This document shows, piece after piece, positions 63,963 through 64,000 of a stretch of 64,000 nt of DNA. Position numbers and translations under genes: made by a program. Position 1 is the first letter of the stretch. Every line of letters starts with the position of its first letter. The notes under the pieces are model-generated. The model searched no databases. It had not been told where the DNA came from and was given only the letters and a program-made list of their open reading frames with translations. Source of the DNA: Flavonifractor sp. An112 (GTDB taxonomy: Bacteria; Bacillota; Clostridia; Oscillospirales; Oscillospiraceae); assembly GCF_002161085.1 (NCBI RefSeq), contig NZ_NFLU01000010.1:1-64000 (forward strand), written 5' to 3'.

Positions 63963-64000
63963 AGGAAAATCATCAACTCCAATGTTCAAAATGTGTGGAA

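Overview
The window is about 64 kb of GC-rich (roughly 60 %) DNA from a strictly anaerobic, low-branching Firmicute. It carries a complete crt-hbd-bcd-etfBA butyrate block, oxygen-independent and B12-dependent ribonucleotide reductases, a probable bile salt hydrolase, spoVB-like and vanW-like genes, and an anaerobic purine catabolic cluster. Together these point to a gut butyrate producer of the Oscillospiraceae (Flavonifractor / Lawsonibacter / Intestinimonas type). The genus is inferred, not proven. No rRNA, tRNA, CRISPR array, prophage or insertion sequence with a transposase was seen.

Layout. 1-10 kb: rlmI-like methyltransferase, nrdD, a homocysteine methyltransferase-like gene, a membrane glycosyltransferase, and a murI-DUF1934-argS transcription unit. 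10-21 kb: mostly envelope and hypothetical genes (CbxX/CfqX-type AAA+ ATPase, zinc-ribbon/Ig-like membrane protein, XpaC-like protein, VanW-like protein, DUF2461, polysaccharide deacetylase, NSS transporter, DMT exporter), with a 193-bp element bounded by inverted repeats. 21.5-26.8 kb: the butyrate operon behind a sigma-A promoter with a near-perfect Rex operator. 27-36.9 kb: Ntn-hydrolase (bile salt hydrolase type), nrdJ, CPBP protease, flippase, DUF554, glycosyltransferase plus UDP-galactopyranose mutase, and pyrophosphatase. 37-44 kb: pstS-C-A-B-phoU-phoB-phoR with a Pho-box-like promoter. 44-60 kb: the purine/urate-type cluster. 60-64 kb: lysO-like exporter, CYTH protein, M20 amidohydrolase and a CNNM/CorC-type membrane protein.

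The purine-type cluster has two co-directional minus-strand units. The first is ssnA-ygfK-(4Fe-4S protein)-xdhD; the second is dpaL-ygeY-ygeW-arcC. A divergent PAS/HTH regulator and an NCS2 purine permease flank them. The gene set matches the E. coli ygeW-ssnA-xdhD region, which recent work on gut anaerobes links to oxygen-free urate breakdown. Expected flow (inference): the permease imports the purine, the molybdenum hydroxylase, YgfK and SsnA act on the ring, YgeY/YgeW/DpaL process the opened products to pyruvate and ammonia, and carbamate kinase makes ATP from carbamoyl phosphate.

The most interesting signals are outside the coding regions. (1) The ssnA leader has a strong intrinsic terminator 39 nt before the start codon, whose 5' arm can instead pair with an upstream segment: a riboswitch or attenuator layout controlling entry to the purine operon. 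(2) The 3' ends of both ssnA and crt are duplicated just downstream of the gene, with a 127-158 bp palindrome-rich insert between the copies; at ssnA the insert also holds a 15-bp inverted copy of the gene. (3) Both ribonucleotide reductases have NrdR-type boxes over their promoters. (4) Long structured leaders precede the NSS transporter and argS.
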